Shown here one piece after another: positions 25,101 to 40,100 of a stretch of 64,000 bases of DNA. How positions within the stretch are numbered: the stretch's first letter is position 1; each line of letters begins with the position of its first letter. The translations under genes and the position numbers were made by a program. The stretch comes from Apostichopus japonicus (taxonomy: Eukaryota > Echinodermata > Holothuroidea > Aspidochirotida > Stichopodidae). Where the stretch lies: NCBI RefSeq assembly GCF_037975245.1, contig NC_092574.1, positions 13,794,713-13,858,712 on the forward strand, given 5' to 3'. The notes under the pieces are model-generated. The model had not been told where the DNA came from, searched no databases, and worked only from the letters and a program-made list of their open reading frames with translations.

Positions 25101-28100
25101 AAATCAAGGATACTCCCGTCTTAACATGAAAAACAACGAAACGAGCCGACTATCTCGACTAGTTAGGAGATATCGGAACGTGGCTACAACTACGCTACAA
25201 AAGTGAAAACCCACACTGAAAGCGTAAAAATTAACGAAGTACATGAAAGCAAAACATCTTATGCTAAGTAAGAAAAGCTAAAACACATGTACATACGGAA
25301 AAACATGCCTATCCGCGTAAACAAGGCGGTATAGGCAACGCTACAAATTACGCTACAAGGGGAAAACCCACACCAAAGCGTAAGAAGTAACGAAGGTACA
25401 TGAAACAAGCAAAACATATTATCTTTTAAAGTAAGAAAAGCTGAAACATGTACATACGAAAATATATGCCTATCCGCGTAAACAAGGCGGTATAGGCAAC
25501 GAACGAAGTAGTCTCGCAGAGCTACTACCTGTTACCCTAAAAACGTTACGTAAGAAAAAACGAACGCATGGGCGAGAGTGTACACTAAAAACAGCCCCCA
25601 AAAACACCCTTCCCTACAAGAAAAGGATACTTATCAGGCTGGAAAAGATCCTTGGAAGTGCAGAAGTCCTGATAGGAAACTTCTAGAGTATAAATCCAAG
25701 GTAATCCGGGCGAATTTCGCGAAAATTTTTCAAACTCCGAAAAACACATTGAGACACTTTGTGGGTAGAAAAATGAAGGAAGGCCATTTGGGCCAGTGAG
25801 GGTGTACAGTGTTAAAAGATTACCAGGGCATTCTAGACACAGTAGAATGCGGTGCATAGGTTGTGGGGAGACAGGTAAGTGGGGAACGAAGTAAATTTAA
25901 TGTGACAAACAGTTGAGACTAACAAAAAAAAACTCCCCTGAGGCTTGTGGGTAACTTGCAGACATCATAATTTTGGGCTAATTTTTTACTTGCAAATAGG
26001 TTTTGTTACTTCTATTGCAAGTAGTCCATCTCGTTAAAAACTACACTGCAAAATTGTGCTAGTGTTGTTGCATTCTTCCTACATATCCACCAACACCTAC
26101 ACCACCGAAAAAAGAAAGCCTTCACAGTTAATTTCATCAGTTGCCACACCAAATTTTTTCGAGGGGTGCTAATTGTGACACTCGCTACCTCACCTCTGAT
26201 GCAAAAGTTACTGGTTCATGTCAGACATAGCATAGTCAAAGGTCCAACACTAGGTTCACGGTGCCAAAATCTTCTTCAAAAGGAAATTCACACCTCAGGT
26301 TTCTTAGATATAAGCCCTGACTAGTGCATTTGCCTTGTCCATGGGAAAACCTACACTTGCAGTATTGAAAATGCCACGCAGTACGCAACAGCACGAAACA
26401 CCAAAATATTAACCAATTATGATATTTTTGTCTGACATACAATGCCCATATAAGGAAAAGCTGCTAGGTGACAGCTAAAACGTCTTGCTAAGTACTGTGT
26501 AACAAAAATGACCATGTCCATTCACATGAAATTTCACAAGATTGATCACAATCAACAGAAAACTTTTTAAGTCAAAAAAGGATACTTATCGGCCTGTGAT
26601 GCTTATAAACACTTCAGTTTTTATCTAGATGTAAGAAATCTCATTGTACCTGCATAAGATTCAGGATAAAACTCTGGAGCGTTGTCGTTGACGTCAAGAA
26701 GATCGACCTCCACCAGCACCACCGATGAGAGACCTCCACCGTCCGTAGCTCTGACTTGAAACTCAAAGGACGTGATCCCGCCATCTCGGTCCAGTTCCTG
26801 TGTGGTACAGATGTCGCCACTGTTTGGGTCTATGGAGAACTGCGAATGAGATGGAATGCCAGCGCCAGTCGAGTAGGTCACCTGTCCTGATGTACCAGCA
26901 TCGGCATCGGTAGCTTGTACCTGTAAACAAAACCAAATATATGAAACTGTATCAAATAATTGTTCAAAGCGAAAATAGCAACAATCTGAAATTTATGCAA
27001 AGAATGGCATCTGATTATCAATCTTTACCTTCAGTAAGTCCAAATCTTACTGGTTTGGATATTTACAAGTGACGAGCTTACCTGTCTCCCAACAACCTAA
27101 GCACTCTTGTTCTACCTTGCCTGGAATGAACTGGTAACCTTTTAAAGACATGCACCCTCTATATCCGGACCTCTCTGGTCAATGCCCTTCCTTCTTATTC
27201 TACCACACAAAGTGCCTTGATGTACCTTTTATCAATCTTTACCTTCAGTAGTTGACTGACATTATCCGTTTTTACTTTTTCAAACACTGTGTATACTAGT
27301 CTTAGTCTTTTGATTTCAATGTGCTTCCTCTGAATACACATATGTAGTACCAGGGAGTTGTTATAGAATTCCCTGGTAGTTCAATAAATGGTTATTCACA
27401 TGTAAATGTACTTAAAAGACCAACTGTAGTGGGGAGAAGGGGAGGCGGAGTTGGGATATGCAAAATGAGGTACAACATAATTTTGAAATATGTAACATTC
27501 CTCTGTTTCATACACATGCAAAGCTTGTGTTGCTGTTTGATGCTTGTGGAAAGTATGTATAGTAGCATACATGTAGTGTATAACATGAATGATACAAGAT
27601 CTATAACAGGGAAGGGGGCAGATTGGGTGCGGTTGGGATGGAAAATTACCTCAGAGATGGAATATGAATTACATATACTGTATGTCACTTATATTCAAAG
27701 CACAGTTAGAAATCAAAAGTGTTCCTATGCTTATCTTTGTCTGATAATGATTTGCAATATTGCTTGGCTCCTGGATCCAATCCCATACCCGGCTTACAAC
27801 CCTGTCCCTCCTTCCTTATCTCTTTTTGCTCAAAAACTTAAGTTAAATACCACTGAAACTCCTCTATAACGTACTGTACATGCCTAATTGTTCGTCTTCA
27901 TTGTACTACGAAGATTAAATTGTGTTACAAGGTAAGTCTCAATATACCCTGGTAGTGTACAGTAGCAAGGAGGTAGGTCTTTTCTAGACTTCAAACATTG
28001 GTACTGTTACCTCAGAAAAGTGAAGAGAATGTTATAAACATAAACAAGTGGAATGCTGCTCTCAGATTATCAATCACTGCTTCATAAAATTCAAAACCCC

Positions 28101-31100
28101 ACTGTCAACCCCGATCTTGAAGCAAGCTTGCAAAGGTCATCCCTCAATTCTATCATGAATATTAACTATAAAACCACATGCAGACCACATTCTCATCAAC
28201 TTATACTATAAATAAAAGTTGCCTCCCCAACATACAGGAACATGTTTTTTTTTACCCTGCTACCTGCCACCTCTGAGACATTTTACTACTACAAAGGTCA
28301 AAGGTTAAAGACATTCCTATATTTCATGTCACATGTTCTCAGAATGAAAACCAAAGGTAGTCTATAAAAAAAAAATTATTTATATTTTTATTCTTTATAA
28401 TAAAGAAATCATATGTAGTCTATACCTGAACTTCTAAATAAGTACACTCAGACAGTCTGATCACTTTAGTGAAAATCACCACACTTCAAGCTTTTTTCAA
28501 GGTTTCTCAAAAATTTGATAATAATAACATTGTTTGTACAACAAAGATACTGTATATCTACGACTTAAAACTTCTCGTACTATTGTTTGGTCAGTGCCAC
28601 AAAAATGACTTCATTATGTAAAGAGAATTATCATTAGGATTGCATGTAGGCTTTAGTATTTAAGTGAGAAACCCTCCCACCTACTAACTTTGGATGTTTG
28701 CAACTTAATTGCGATGGTGCATACCAGTCTCCATGTAAACATTTCATTGCATGCAATGATGTTAAAAAGAACTTGACATATTCCTAGTTTTAAAAAATTC
28801 TTCACTTTATTATATCACTGTAATGTATTTATTTTTTGACCAGAAAACTTTGCTTTATTGTTATTTCGTCTGCTTTTGACTACACATTACAAACTACTAG
28901 TCTAGTTCACTATCAATACAAATTCCAAGTCGACTTTACTTAATCCTTTCTAAAATGTTCTTAGTTCTTACACAAATAGACTAAGTAAAATTAAAACATG
29001 GATCTGAGTAAGGGATCATAATGGGCATACAGTTGCTATCTGCCAAGAAATAGCTTTTTGAAGAGGCTAAAAGCCCCTTAGCCGTGCAAGCATCCCATTT
29101 ACTGTATGGATATTTCATTAGACTAATAGACTTTGCCACTGGGGGAGGAAAGCGAGAAAAAGGCAAAACGGAATCTTGAAGCAAATATAACCCTCAACAA
29201 AATCCTTTCCACATCAAGTTACAAGAAGAGATATATATACCATCCTCACAAGTTCAAAGAGGGAGAGGTAGTGGGGGGATGATAGCTGAAAGAGGATATA
29301 ATTCTAAACTTTGTTTTGTGATGTAACAGAAAACTTGTTTTTCCCAAAATACACTATGAAGTACAACAAACTTCATACACAGTTCCAAAACAACACTCAC
29401 AAAAGATGTTATCAGGTTAACCTATTAATATATATATGACTATTACAAGTACTATTGTCGCATGTTACACACCATTGACTTTTACAAGCTGTTTACTGAA
29501 TACGTTTAATGATAAATTCCCACACTTCTGCAGGATGTGGCTTTGAAATATTAACTCTGACTATCTTTGAAAATAAAATGTATTTAACTATTTCTAGCAC
29601 ACAAAATGGAGGGGTGTAGGTCAGTGGGCTTAAGTTATTCAGCTCGAACAGAAGGTGTTTACAGCTGCCCGGCGAGACGACCCTTTATTCGATCCAGGGC
29701 ATTTGTATGGACTAACTAAAAGCTTTGCATAAAGAGCATCTTGGCCCTAAAAGATAACCAATTTACAGAATGGAAAGGAAACAATTATGAAAAAGTTTCC
29801 AAGCATGAAAAATTCAAGAATCCAAATAAGCTGTTATATTTGCAAGACAATGCTGTTGAGATTTGTGACAAAAAAAGGAAAGAATATTTAAAATGGACTC
29901 AAAAAGAACCCACTTAAATGAACAGTCACGTAAAACCCCTGGGAGAGAAATTAGGTACTAATTGAGTGGATGTTAGCAGAAATGGCTGATAAAACTTACC
30001 AAGAGGCTGAGCAGTTTACAAATTGAGAATGTAGTTGGAATAATCTTCTAATTAACAGGAACTTATTTCAACAGTTTGAAATTGTAAACCTTATATCTCT
30101 ACCGGGCCTAGAATTTCACAATGTAGGCACTTAATTGCTCAAAGCAATGCAAGTGCGTTAAAAAAAATTAACTTACTTTAAATCAAATCCATGCAATTCC
30201 ACACATCAGTTAACTTACTGTATTGATTTTGATGATTTACATTCTTATCGTCTACTGGCACAACAATTTCAAACTTACTTTCTTTTTCTTCCCCATAATA
30301 ACGGCAAGATCCACCTGAATTTAGCTACTACATAGCCTCAATTTCGAGGCATGATTTGGGCATGATTTGCATGATACCTCATAGACCTAAGTGAAAAGTT
30401 AAAATCATTTACATTCTGATAAACTTTTGGATGCAAAGCTCCTGGATAGAGTAAGTCAAACACCACAATCCAGGACAAGTGGTCTGCAAATATGGTCTAC
30501 ATATATGTATGCAAGTGGTCTGCATATATGGTCTTCATAAAATCTGACAAAAGATTCTAGTCTTAATTAGTTCCAATCTTAATCAAATCCTAAGTTCCAA
30601 GCTATTGCTCCTCTAATTCTCAGATCAGAGACCATACAAAAGACAATGGTCTGCCCATAATGCTACATGTCCCCACCATACCAACAACAACATTTACATT
30701 CACCCTCCACCTAATGTTTATTCACCATGAGGTAGCTACAGCATGTGGTATAAACAAATGACTGTTAGTAGTACACATCTTTAACAGAGTATGGCCTCGC
30801 TACCTTGCCATGTGAAGATTTCCATCGCCAAAACCATTGAAACCATTCATAAATGCTATTTCACTCTAAAATATGGCTTGAAACCACTAAAATAAGACAT
30901 TAAACCACTGTGCCCCAATGTCTGCAAATATCATCTCTCTTCTTTAGTGCAGGTGTCTTATAACAAGAGTATTTGAGGTCATCTACACTGATTGACCCCC
31001 TGTAGATGTAGCTCCCTCTAGTCTCAATTGATATCATCCAATTTTACAAACGATTGCAGTCCATATATATACTACTCCACAGAACAGAATGAATCAAAAG

Positions 31101-34100
31101 AAGGAGAAGGGCAAAAAATACTTCTTCATTCCCAGCAAGTAGCCAAAGGCAAAGAAGCTTGATTGGGGAGTTCTGAAATTCCAAAAACGAAATTACATAT
31201 CTCTTCCACCCCGACTTCTGTTGTCTTCCATGAAAACAGCTTTTACATGTTTCACTTGGGGTTTGAGGCTACCAATGTCTCTTTTTTTTTGTCTGTCAGT
31301 ATTCAGTTAGGATGACTCATGTCATTTCTGTTCCAGAGTCAGTGACAAAGAGTTGGGGAGTTTGAACTAGTCTTCTAGTGTGGGCAAGAAAGATAGTGTT
31401 TGTCAAGTTTGAATTTGAAATGTATAGAATTGTGCAGCTTTATTTCACAGCATTTTAAGGGGGTGTGTTTATAGTTAACTTATGTGAATGTTGTTTATAA
31501 TCTTTTAAGGATAATAAATAGTGCTAAAAGTAATACTGAGATATTAATGAAAAATGTAGTTGATCCGTGCAGCAAATGCAATGTTCATCCATCCCCGATG
31601 CAATAGCCAAAAAAGAATGTTAAATACCTACTGTGTACAGCAAACAGAAATTACATTACTCTGGCAATCAAACAATTCGAGCAATGAAAACCAAACAGTG
31701 TTACAATAGAAACAATTTTTCCGCAATCATAAATTATCAATCAAAAGCTTTCAAAGCCATCTTGCAAAATAAACAATTTAAATTTTCTATTTCTTTTTTG
31801 TAGGCCTCCATGCATACAAGGAATGCATTGTGAATTATATGACTTCATAACAAGATCCCATAAATGGTAATACTGCAAGAAAAACAACACGGACTCCTGA
31901 GTATAAAACTAACTCTATCTATCGAACAACAGTTCAATAAGCTACTGAACATTAACACAGAGTTTTTTAATTTTACAAAATTTCCAAAAGATGCAAAAAC
32001 CAGACTCATACAACTTTGGCTCCACCCCTATGAATCATATTTTGTCATACACAGTTCATGCTAATTTACCATTAAATTTAATTAACAGAATTTAATTTTT
32101 AATATCAACCCTGTAAAATAGTATAACTGTGCTTCAATTTAGTGGCAGGTTGGATTTAAATGCTAAAATTACATGACCACACTTCACTTGTTTTCATCAA
32201 TTTCCTAACAGTATCATTTTAGTGCCTGGTGTAATATTCAATGTTAATATGAGTTTGTATTTCTTCTCATGTAAAACATATCAATATCTACTAGACAACC
32301 TCTTAGTTACTGATTACAAGAACTTCAACCCAATTCTTACATGCAAATTAGGTTCTAGGTTAACAGTCACAATAAGTTAATCGGCTATCAAACTAACGGC
32401 TGGCACACGGTAGAACGAGAGTGCTAGGGTTGTGGGGAGACAGGTAAGCGAGGAACAAAGTAAATCTATGTGTTGTTGATTTGGGCTTTATTTCATGATG
32501 ACCTCTGCTTTGAAAGACAACTGACCTTTTTGCAACATCAATTATATGATATTATCCTGTTACCTTTTTTCCACAATCACTATCCATTTGTGGAATGGAA
32601 GAGCTAACTGTTCAATAAGTTGGACACAAACCCTCCTCCTTTTTTCTAAGATTTGGGTTCTTTTTTGTGGGTCAATCTATGACCTGGGTAAGAATCAATC
32701 ACCATTTACTGCTTCTTTAGTGACAGATAAGACCTGAAACTTTCCTGAGAGCTAAGACACAAAACAGTGTTATTATCCTTCAACAAACAACCACAAGTAT
32801 GAAAGAAAGTTTCATCTAATAAAATATTTTAATACTAAAAAGACAGAAAGGAATCATATATTCCTCAGAGAGATTTCTTCTCATAGACTTATAGTACAAT
32901 ATTACAATACCATAGAAGAAGTCATATTTGTGTGTCTGCTATGGTCATATTGAGGTAAATGTGGTCAAACCTCTGACAGAATTTATCTATATACTTTCTT
33001 ACAATCTTGCAGACCACAGAAAAAAATTGTGCTCAATCAGATAAATTAAAAAGAACCAGAAAAGAGACAAAAACATCTGAGGAGAAAATGTGTAATAGTT
33101 TCAATGGCATCCGCTCCACAAAAGGACAATTTTTCAACTTTTCATGACAGAGGAGATAGGTAATGAGACCACCAGCTGACCCTTGTGCCACATTCCAATG
33201 GCATGGCTCAGTGTGGGGGGACATTTAAATTTTTAAAATGTAAGTTGCTATAATGGGAGCTGTTGTTATTCTGGTACTCATATTAAGATATTCACATACA
33301 GTACTCTAATGGTATTCACATGGAACTCATAAATTATGGTACTCACATAATTAAGGAGCTTCTTAACTTTCTTAAATGCCTGAAAATGAAACTTTGTCAT
33401 AATAAAATAAGCATGTTCAGTCTACAATCAGCATGATAATTACATAGCATCCAACTTTGCAAGTCTGTTGGGGCTAAAATGCAGGGCAAACTTGTAACAG
33501 TGATTAACCAGTGTTTGTGCATAATAAAAGCCAACTAGTTTAAAAACAGTTTCAACACATTTAAAGGACTATCTTAAATTGGCTCAGCAAAACTCAGTCA
33601 GTCAGATAATGCCAAAGCATGCCTAGAGAGAGGACACATGTCAAAGAGAATCAGAGAAATGAAATATGACTGTGTAGATAAGAACCTAAAATTGACACCA
33701 AACAGAACATTGGGTGAAAGGTTATGACCTTTCGTCTGCTTGGTTCTGCTTCATGTATGCTGTCTACAAATTTAATGAGGTGGAGTAGCTTGCCTGTCAA
33801 ACCATTTTATATTAAATAAAGACAACTAATCCAAAATGGTATTCTGAAAGTCTCCTAGGAATATCAAATGTGTTTACTCTAAACCCATCTGAGGGTCAAG
33901 AGTAATTGGAGGCCTATTACATATTTCCACATCACTTAACTTTTCAGCAGTAGATATTTTCAAACAGCGAACAAATCGGACACTACTTTCAATTTGTAAA
34001 TCTTACAAAGTTGTTGGGATCTGTCTGGTGTTTTGATAGTAAGGATTCCACAGTGGGCTATTATTTTCAGCATTCGGTGACCTGTATGTGTTAGGTCATA

Positions 34101-37100
34101 AGTTTTGTCAAACATGATAACAATTTGGCATTCCGGGTAACCCCTCGAGGAATTACTTTTTCAAAAAGTATCCCAGTTTGGGTCCACATTCCACTATGCA
34201 CAGCCTGCAGCCATAAATGACTCTCTCTTGTCAATTCTAGCAGTTCTTTCTGCCAATTAGTCCAACAGAAACACTCTGAAGGTAACACTAAGAAAATGGG
34301 GGGGGGGGGGATTGGGAAGTTTTAAGTTCCGTCAGAACAGCATTTTGAGTTTTAATTTTGAGTCAATCCTAGAATCCTCCCCCCCCCCCCTCCCCCACTT
34401 TTTCTTGCTTCGTTTTCAATCTTTATGCCCGATTTCATTATCTATGTTTAGAATAATTGTGTACTAAAATATCGGTAACATGTCACTTACAGGTAAACAG
34501 CTGCTGTTCCTGGGAATGATATCAACAGATTGTGGCAGAACTTATAAACTCATAACTTATAAACTTATAACTTATAACTTATAAACTTATAAACTTATAA
34601 ACTCAAAATACAACTGTAAAAGAAATGCACACTGTTTAATTGGAATGTGAAATAAATCTACTGAATCTACTCCAACCTTTGCTGTCGGCAATATTTGAAC
34701 CATTTGCAACTTTTCTTCCAAAGTATGATAATTAATTCCCTGATGAGAAGGCAAACTCATAGCACCCTTCAGAAAGTGATAGATGTGGCATACCTTTCCA
34801 CAAGACTGTCACAGCTTGTAGCAAATGTCAATGTTTTCATTCACGTCCTAGGTCATTGACTTCCATGTTGGCTTATGAAAAATTTTGTTTTTACTTTTTA
34901 TTTTATTTTATTTTGGAATTTACTTAGGGCAATCTTGATATTTATCCAAAAATATTATAATGGCCAGAGTATGGAAGGTATTACTTAATAATGGAAAGAT
35001 TTCACTGATACCAAGTATCTTCCAGTGAGGTCTAGGTTTGGTCACCTAATTGTGTTGGAACTATAGGATTGTACATGAAGGCTAACCAAAATAATTCAAT
35101 CATATGCATGTACTAGTTCATGTCATCATGAATACTAATGTAATGAGCAGTATAGGGTAACATTAATGTTAGCCACATTTAAAGGTGAGCATCACCTATT
35201 GTGTTTTGCTTGCTACAAAATCTCTTCAATCTCTTTAAAACATTTTTCAGATGAAAAAAATTGTTGTTCATTATTAAAAAATATGAATTTCCACAACTTA
35301 CTTATTTCAATCAATTTCAATAAATGTTGGAACTGGACTAAAACTAAACAAGTGCTTTAAAGGACACTGGTTCAATTTAAATAAGCTCATGGTATCTTAC
35401 TTCTATGACCTAGCTTATAAATTCATATTGGCGATCATTTTGAAATTTACATGTACGGAGACAACCACTTTACATTTAAATCTTATTCATAAACTACATT
35501 ATCCTGAATTGACATTGAACTGTTAATAATCCAACTTAAGCATTAATAAGTCACTCCCCCCCCCCCCCTCTGCCTCTCCCCTCCGATAAATTATGGCAGC
35601 ATCATTTCATCTCAGAATGACAACAAGATTCCACCTAACTGTGCTCCAATCCGATTCCAAGGTTTACCATCAATGATAGAATGAATGCATGAGAAGGGTT
35701 TTATTGAACAGCTAAACTACTATTGATAGATTAATGCTATGTCCCACTCCCTACAGTCTATATATATAAAGCTTTCTTCTTCATAAAAGGCTCTCTATCT
35801 CTCTCTACTCTCAAATGATGCACTGCACACACAATAGTAGCTTGGTTTGTGAAAGGATGAACATCACTACGGCAACCAAAGCAGCCATCTTGGAATTTCA
35901 AAGAGAGTGCACACACACAATGGGTTAAAGTGAGTTGTAAGTGTGTGATTTCTATTGTTTAGATTTTTACTTTATTCTCTGTGTTGGTTCAACAGGAAAG
36001 AATAGGGAGGGTCAACAGATATTGCGCATTGGATTCTTCAATGTCTGAAGCCCACAAAGTGTTCAGCTGAGTAGCTCTGAGATCCATTTAACGGCACAAT
36101 GGTCTTAAGAAGACTCAAATCGAATTGAGTAGCTGACTAGGACACACAGCAATTTCATGAAGATTAAAAGCAGATACATTTAAGGTCATCTTAGTCATTT
36201 ATAAATTAAAGATTAAGATTAACATTTCTATGGTCATGACAAATTAACCTTTTTCTCTCTCTCTTACTTTTGCATGTCCTTGACTTCTTAGACCCAAAGA
36301 AGAAAAATTGGGGGACAAAAAATACCTCAGTCTTCTAAGTCCCTTTTTAGGTACAAACGACATTGTTAGACGACAATAAAACTACTCTCAACAGAAGTGC
36401 AATTTGTTTACCCATTCTTATCACTGAGTGATAATTCTATGTACCCATCCCCCTCTCCCTGTGAACTCTTAAGTATATTAATACATAATAATATCAAGTG
36501 CTTGGTATATATAAATTATGGAAGTTATCTCTGATGACTCACTTCATTTTATGACACCCTCTTGACTTTCTGTACTTTTGAATAAAACATGTAACAATAG
36601 CAAAGATTTATTTCAGGAATATCTGGGGTATATACACATATCACCTCTTTCTATTCTCTGAACTACACATGTAAATGTAATCAACACACATTTTTTTTTG
36701 CTTTTTAATGGGGTTAAGCCATTTCTCAAATTTGCAGTAGTGAATATAAATTACACATGCACATTTAAAACATGCACATTTCCAGCAACATTCATGTAAC
36801 ATTTTCGACATGCACATTTATTATAAATCATATTTAACTAAAATTACTGTAGTACATACTCTGGACACAGCACATAATATAGCACAATTAGTTTGTTATG
36901 TATTCTGGTGAAGAATAGTACTTTCACATTAAATTGTCCAATCACAATTCACTATCTAATGCAGTCAACAGATTAATCATATTTTAACTCCCCTTACAAT
37001 ACACTGTAGAAAGCTTGGTTCTCTCCAGTTTGGGTTAGCTGCAGGGTATAACTTAAATAATGTCAGTTTCAAAAGTATCTTCATACACCCTTCCCTCCCC

Positions 37101-40100
37101 CCCCCCCCCTCCCCCTGTAATATCATTCAATATATCGCTGATTTTTAAGGATTATTAACTAGTCCAAGACAGAACGAAACCTTTTTCCAAAGCGAAATAT
37201 TCTTGAGGTTATCCAAATTTGGACAAAGTTCAACCTCAAGTTTATTTCTCTCAACCTCAGTTTATTTACAATACAAGCACCCATTTATAACAGTACCTTT
37301 CATCCTGCATTAATCTTTTTTGGACAACCGACTGCAGGCCTTTGATAGGCAATTCCGTGACACCTAGTGATACTACTACAGTACACACAGAGATTGCTCA
37401 ATCAAACTCAATAACTCCCTTAAACTTTTTTGCAACTAAGCAAGAGGTGTGTCAGCATGGACTCAGGAGTTAATTAATTAACTGTTTATTGCCTGGGACT
37501 CAATTTTCACACCCTGACACTTAAACCACATTGCAGAGCATATTAGAAAATTTTCAAAATTTTCATTTGAACTAACCTAACTGGAAGTTTGGTTTAATAT
37601 AAGGTTCGAAAAGTATACGAAAATCATTTCAAAATGCTACTTTTAAGAGCAAATCCAGGTTGTCTCAGCAATAGCCAACAAATTTTCCTTAAATTATAAC
37701 TGATCCAGGTGTTCCCTAGGATAGTTCAGTTGTCTACACAGCATATCTTGATTATAACACTGCTACATTTAGTATGTATCTATAGGCAACCAAGGCAGTA
37801 CAGCACTAGCTACACAGAAGCCAGCTCGCAAACTTCAAGAAAGTGGTCCATAAATACTGTACAGCACATAAATACTGGTGCATGTTACGGTCAGTTTTTT
37901 ATCTGTGTTCAAGCTCAAGTTAAAACTGCATCATTCTGCACTGATAATTAAACATTTCTTTATTTTAATACATCAGTTAATCATCCTTAATATAGATCAA
38001 CACAATTTTAGGACAACAAGCCAGAGCAAAACAAGTATAGAACCAGAAAACTGATATCATGCCCCTTTCAACAACTATAGCATGAGGAGAGCATGTTTAA
38101 GATCAGACTAACATCAAACTTGACCAAAGCCTGTTTTCTTCCTAGTAAATCACATCTCCAAATAAATCGGGAATTCCTCAATTTACCCAATAATCCTCTC
38201 TGTAAGAGAGTTTCAGACAAGTCACACTCAGTTTTACTATTATAATAACTTGCTTATACACCTGCATCAACTTTGAGAGCACAACAATAGTCGGTATCCT
38301 GTTTATCTACCAAGCTTTAAAAAGCCCAAACAAAGACTGCAGCTATACCTCTAAATAAACAGCCATGGCGAAATAAACAAACCTGCCAGAAATGCTCTTA
38401 TTTATCACACAGGTGATTATTCCCTCTGGAGTGGTACTCGCTAATTTGGACTACTATTGTTTAATGTTTATTCTGCGGGATTGGAGGCTCACATCTTAAG
38501 GATGTGTTAATGAGTAATCTCCCTATAAGAGGAACTTCACAAACATATGCCAGGAAGTCTAGGGTAATAAACAATAACAGACTAGAAGGAAATAAATGTA
38601 GGTGGAAGATTCAGGGTCCCATTGAAGTAGCTTTTTACAGCATCCTGTGACATTGACTTTCTCTAGCTATATAGGCAGCACTAATAAACAACAAAGATAC
38701 CGGTGCTGTGGCCGAGTGGATAAAGCCGGTGGCATTTCAAGCAATGAGACTTAGCAATCGGGAGGTTCGGGGTTTGATCCCCGGCGGGGTCATAGTAAGG
38801 TGGGTTTTTCATCCAAGAGCAATCTACGATTCTCCCATCTGAAATGACTTTCTAAATTGAAATATTCCAAATATGAGTAAAATGTTGAATTGGAAGCCAC
38901 CCGAGGGGTAAGCTGTAATCCATAAACCCTTGCGGGTTTTTCCCACACTTGTGGTCGCTTAGGCGTCACAAAAATAACTGCTGATTATTATTATTATTGT
39001 TAAGATGCATACAGCTAATGCACTAAAAGCACAACCCATCACTGGAACACAGGTTACATTATTGATCTGTGTAAAGTCAACACTCTAACATTCAGCGTCT
39101 GAGACTCACTATCAAACCAATCTGAAGTTGAAACTCAGGAAACAGTTTGTTTTCTTCCTCCATAATTTACGTTTTCCCTTTTTCTCTTCACATGTCTTAA
39201 AATTTGAAGTTGACAAAATTGGGTATTTTATGGCAAGGGAGACTTCTACCTAACACATGGCATGATGAGCACTGATGTCTAACTTGCATGAGTAATCAGA
39301 ACTTGATGTTTTGAATTGTCAGTGTTTCAATCTCTGCATGCCATTTTTAAGTTGTACACAGTTGGAGAAGACTTGTCGCCATATTCTGTAGGCAAAGTGC
39401 ACTTGAAGCAAGACTGTCAATCACAGACGTTTTGTTTCGTAAAGCTGTTTTTAAAGTGAAGCCTAAAAAATAAGTTAACATGCTTCATTTAAAATTTACA
39501 AAAGACCATGCAGCTACAAGTTCCAAACACTGTAACAGTACATTTACATTAAATATTGAATTATCTAGAAGGAACACAGTTCATTGGCAAAAAGTCCATC
39601 ATACCAAATTCCTGGGAAATTAAAGTAATACAGCCATGCTAGAAACAAAATCTTACGTAAAGTCATAAATCTTGGTGAAAACAACCTCCACCTACAGTAA
39701 ATATTGAATTATCTAATAGGAACACAGTTCATTGGCAAAAAGTCCATTGTACCAAATTCCTGGGCAATTAAAGTAATACAGCCATGCTAGAAACAAAATC
39801 TTACGTAAAGTTGTAAATCTTGGTGAAAACAACCTACAGACCTAGGAAATAAATACATGCCCAAAACAAGCATCACCCCTATTAACAAGCTTTCTTAATT
39901 TGAAAAAAATGAAACTTGGAACTACTGTATTAATGAATTGCTTCGTTGTAAAGTGGGCTGCAGCTTCAAAAATTCTTCCCATTAAATTAAGACTGCTACT
40001 TTAAACTTCGACATACGTAGATTGTCTACACAATAACATGCACCTAACTAAAGCTGTTCTTTTTGTTATGTAATAAATGAAGTTAAGTAAGTATTCTATG

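Larger units (their letters stand above)
23138..25882. mobile_element. 2.7-kb non-coding island with perfect 35-bp inverted termini
   Basis: Positions 23138-23172 and 25848-25882 are perfect inverted repeats of 35 bp, ending outward in CCACTTACCTGTCTCCCC. Inside, 23380-24200 is GC-rich with tandem units sharing TTGGCCTTGAGCC at about 23580, 23803, 23981 and 24088 (spacing 223, 178 and 107). Next comes an A-rich, CG-containing array at 24560-25510 with units of about 300 bp and then 161 bp. No transposase or other coding-like frame is present. Composition differs sharply from the flanks. This is probably a non-autonomous DNA transposon or foldback element; the outer boundary and target duplication are not resolved, because sequence just outside both termini is also shared by the dispersed family. 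Confidence 0.65.
21528..26649 (-). other. Intron 2
   Basis: 5122 nt, phase 1. It carries members of the dispersed GGTTGTGGGGAGACAGG family, a TGACCT-rich repeat at about 22250-22870, and the 35-bp-TIR island at 23138-25882. No cadherin exon is missing: exons 2 and 3 join in frame. Confidence 0.85.

Noticed and set aside
38700-38795. A functional tRNA-Ser or tRNA-Leu gene
   Set aside because: The boxes are good but the acceptor and anticodon stems do not pair and a SINE body follows directly.
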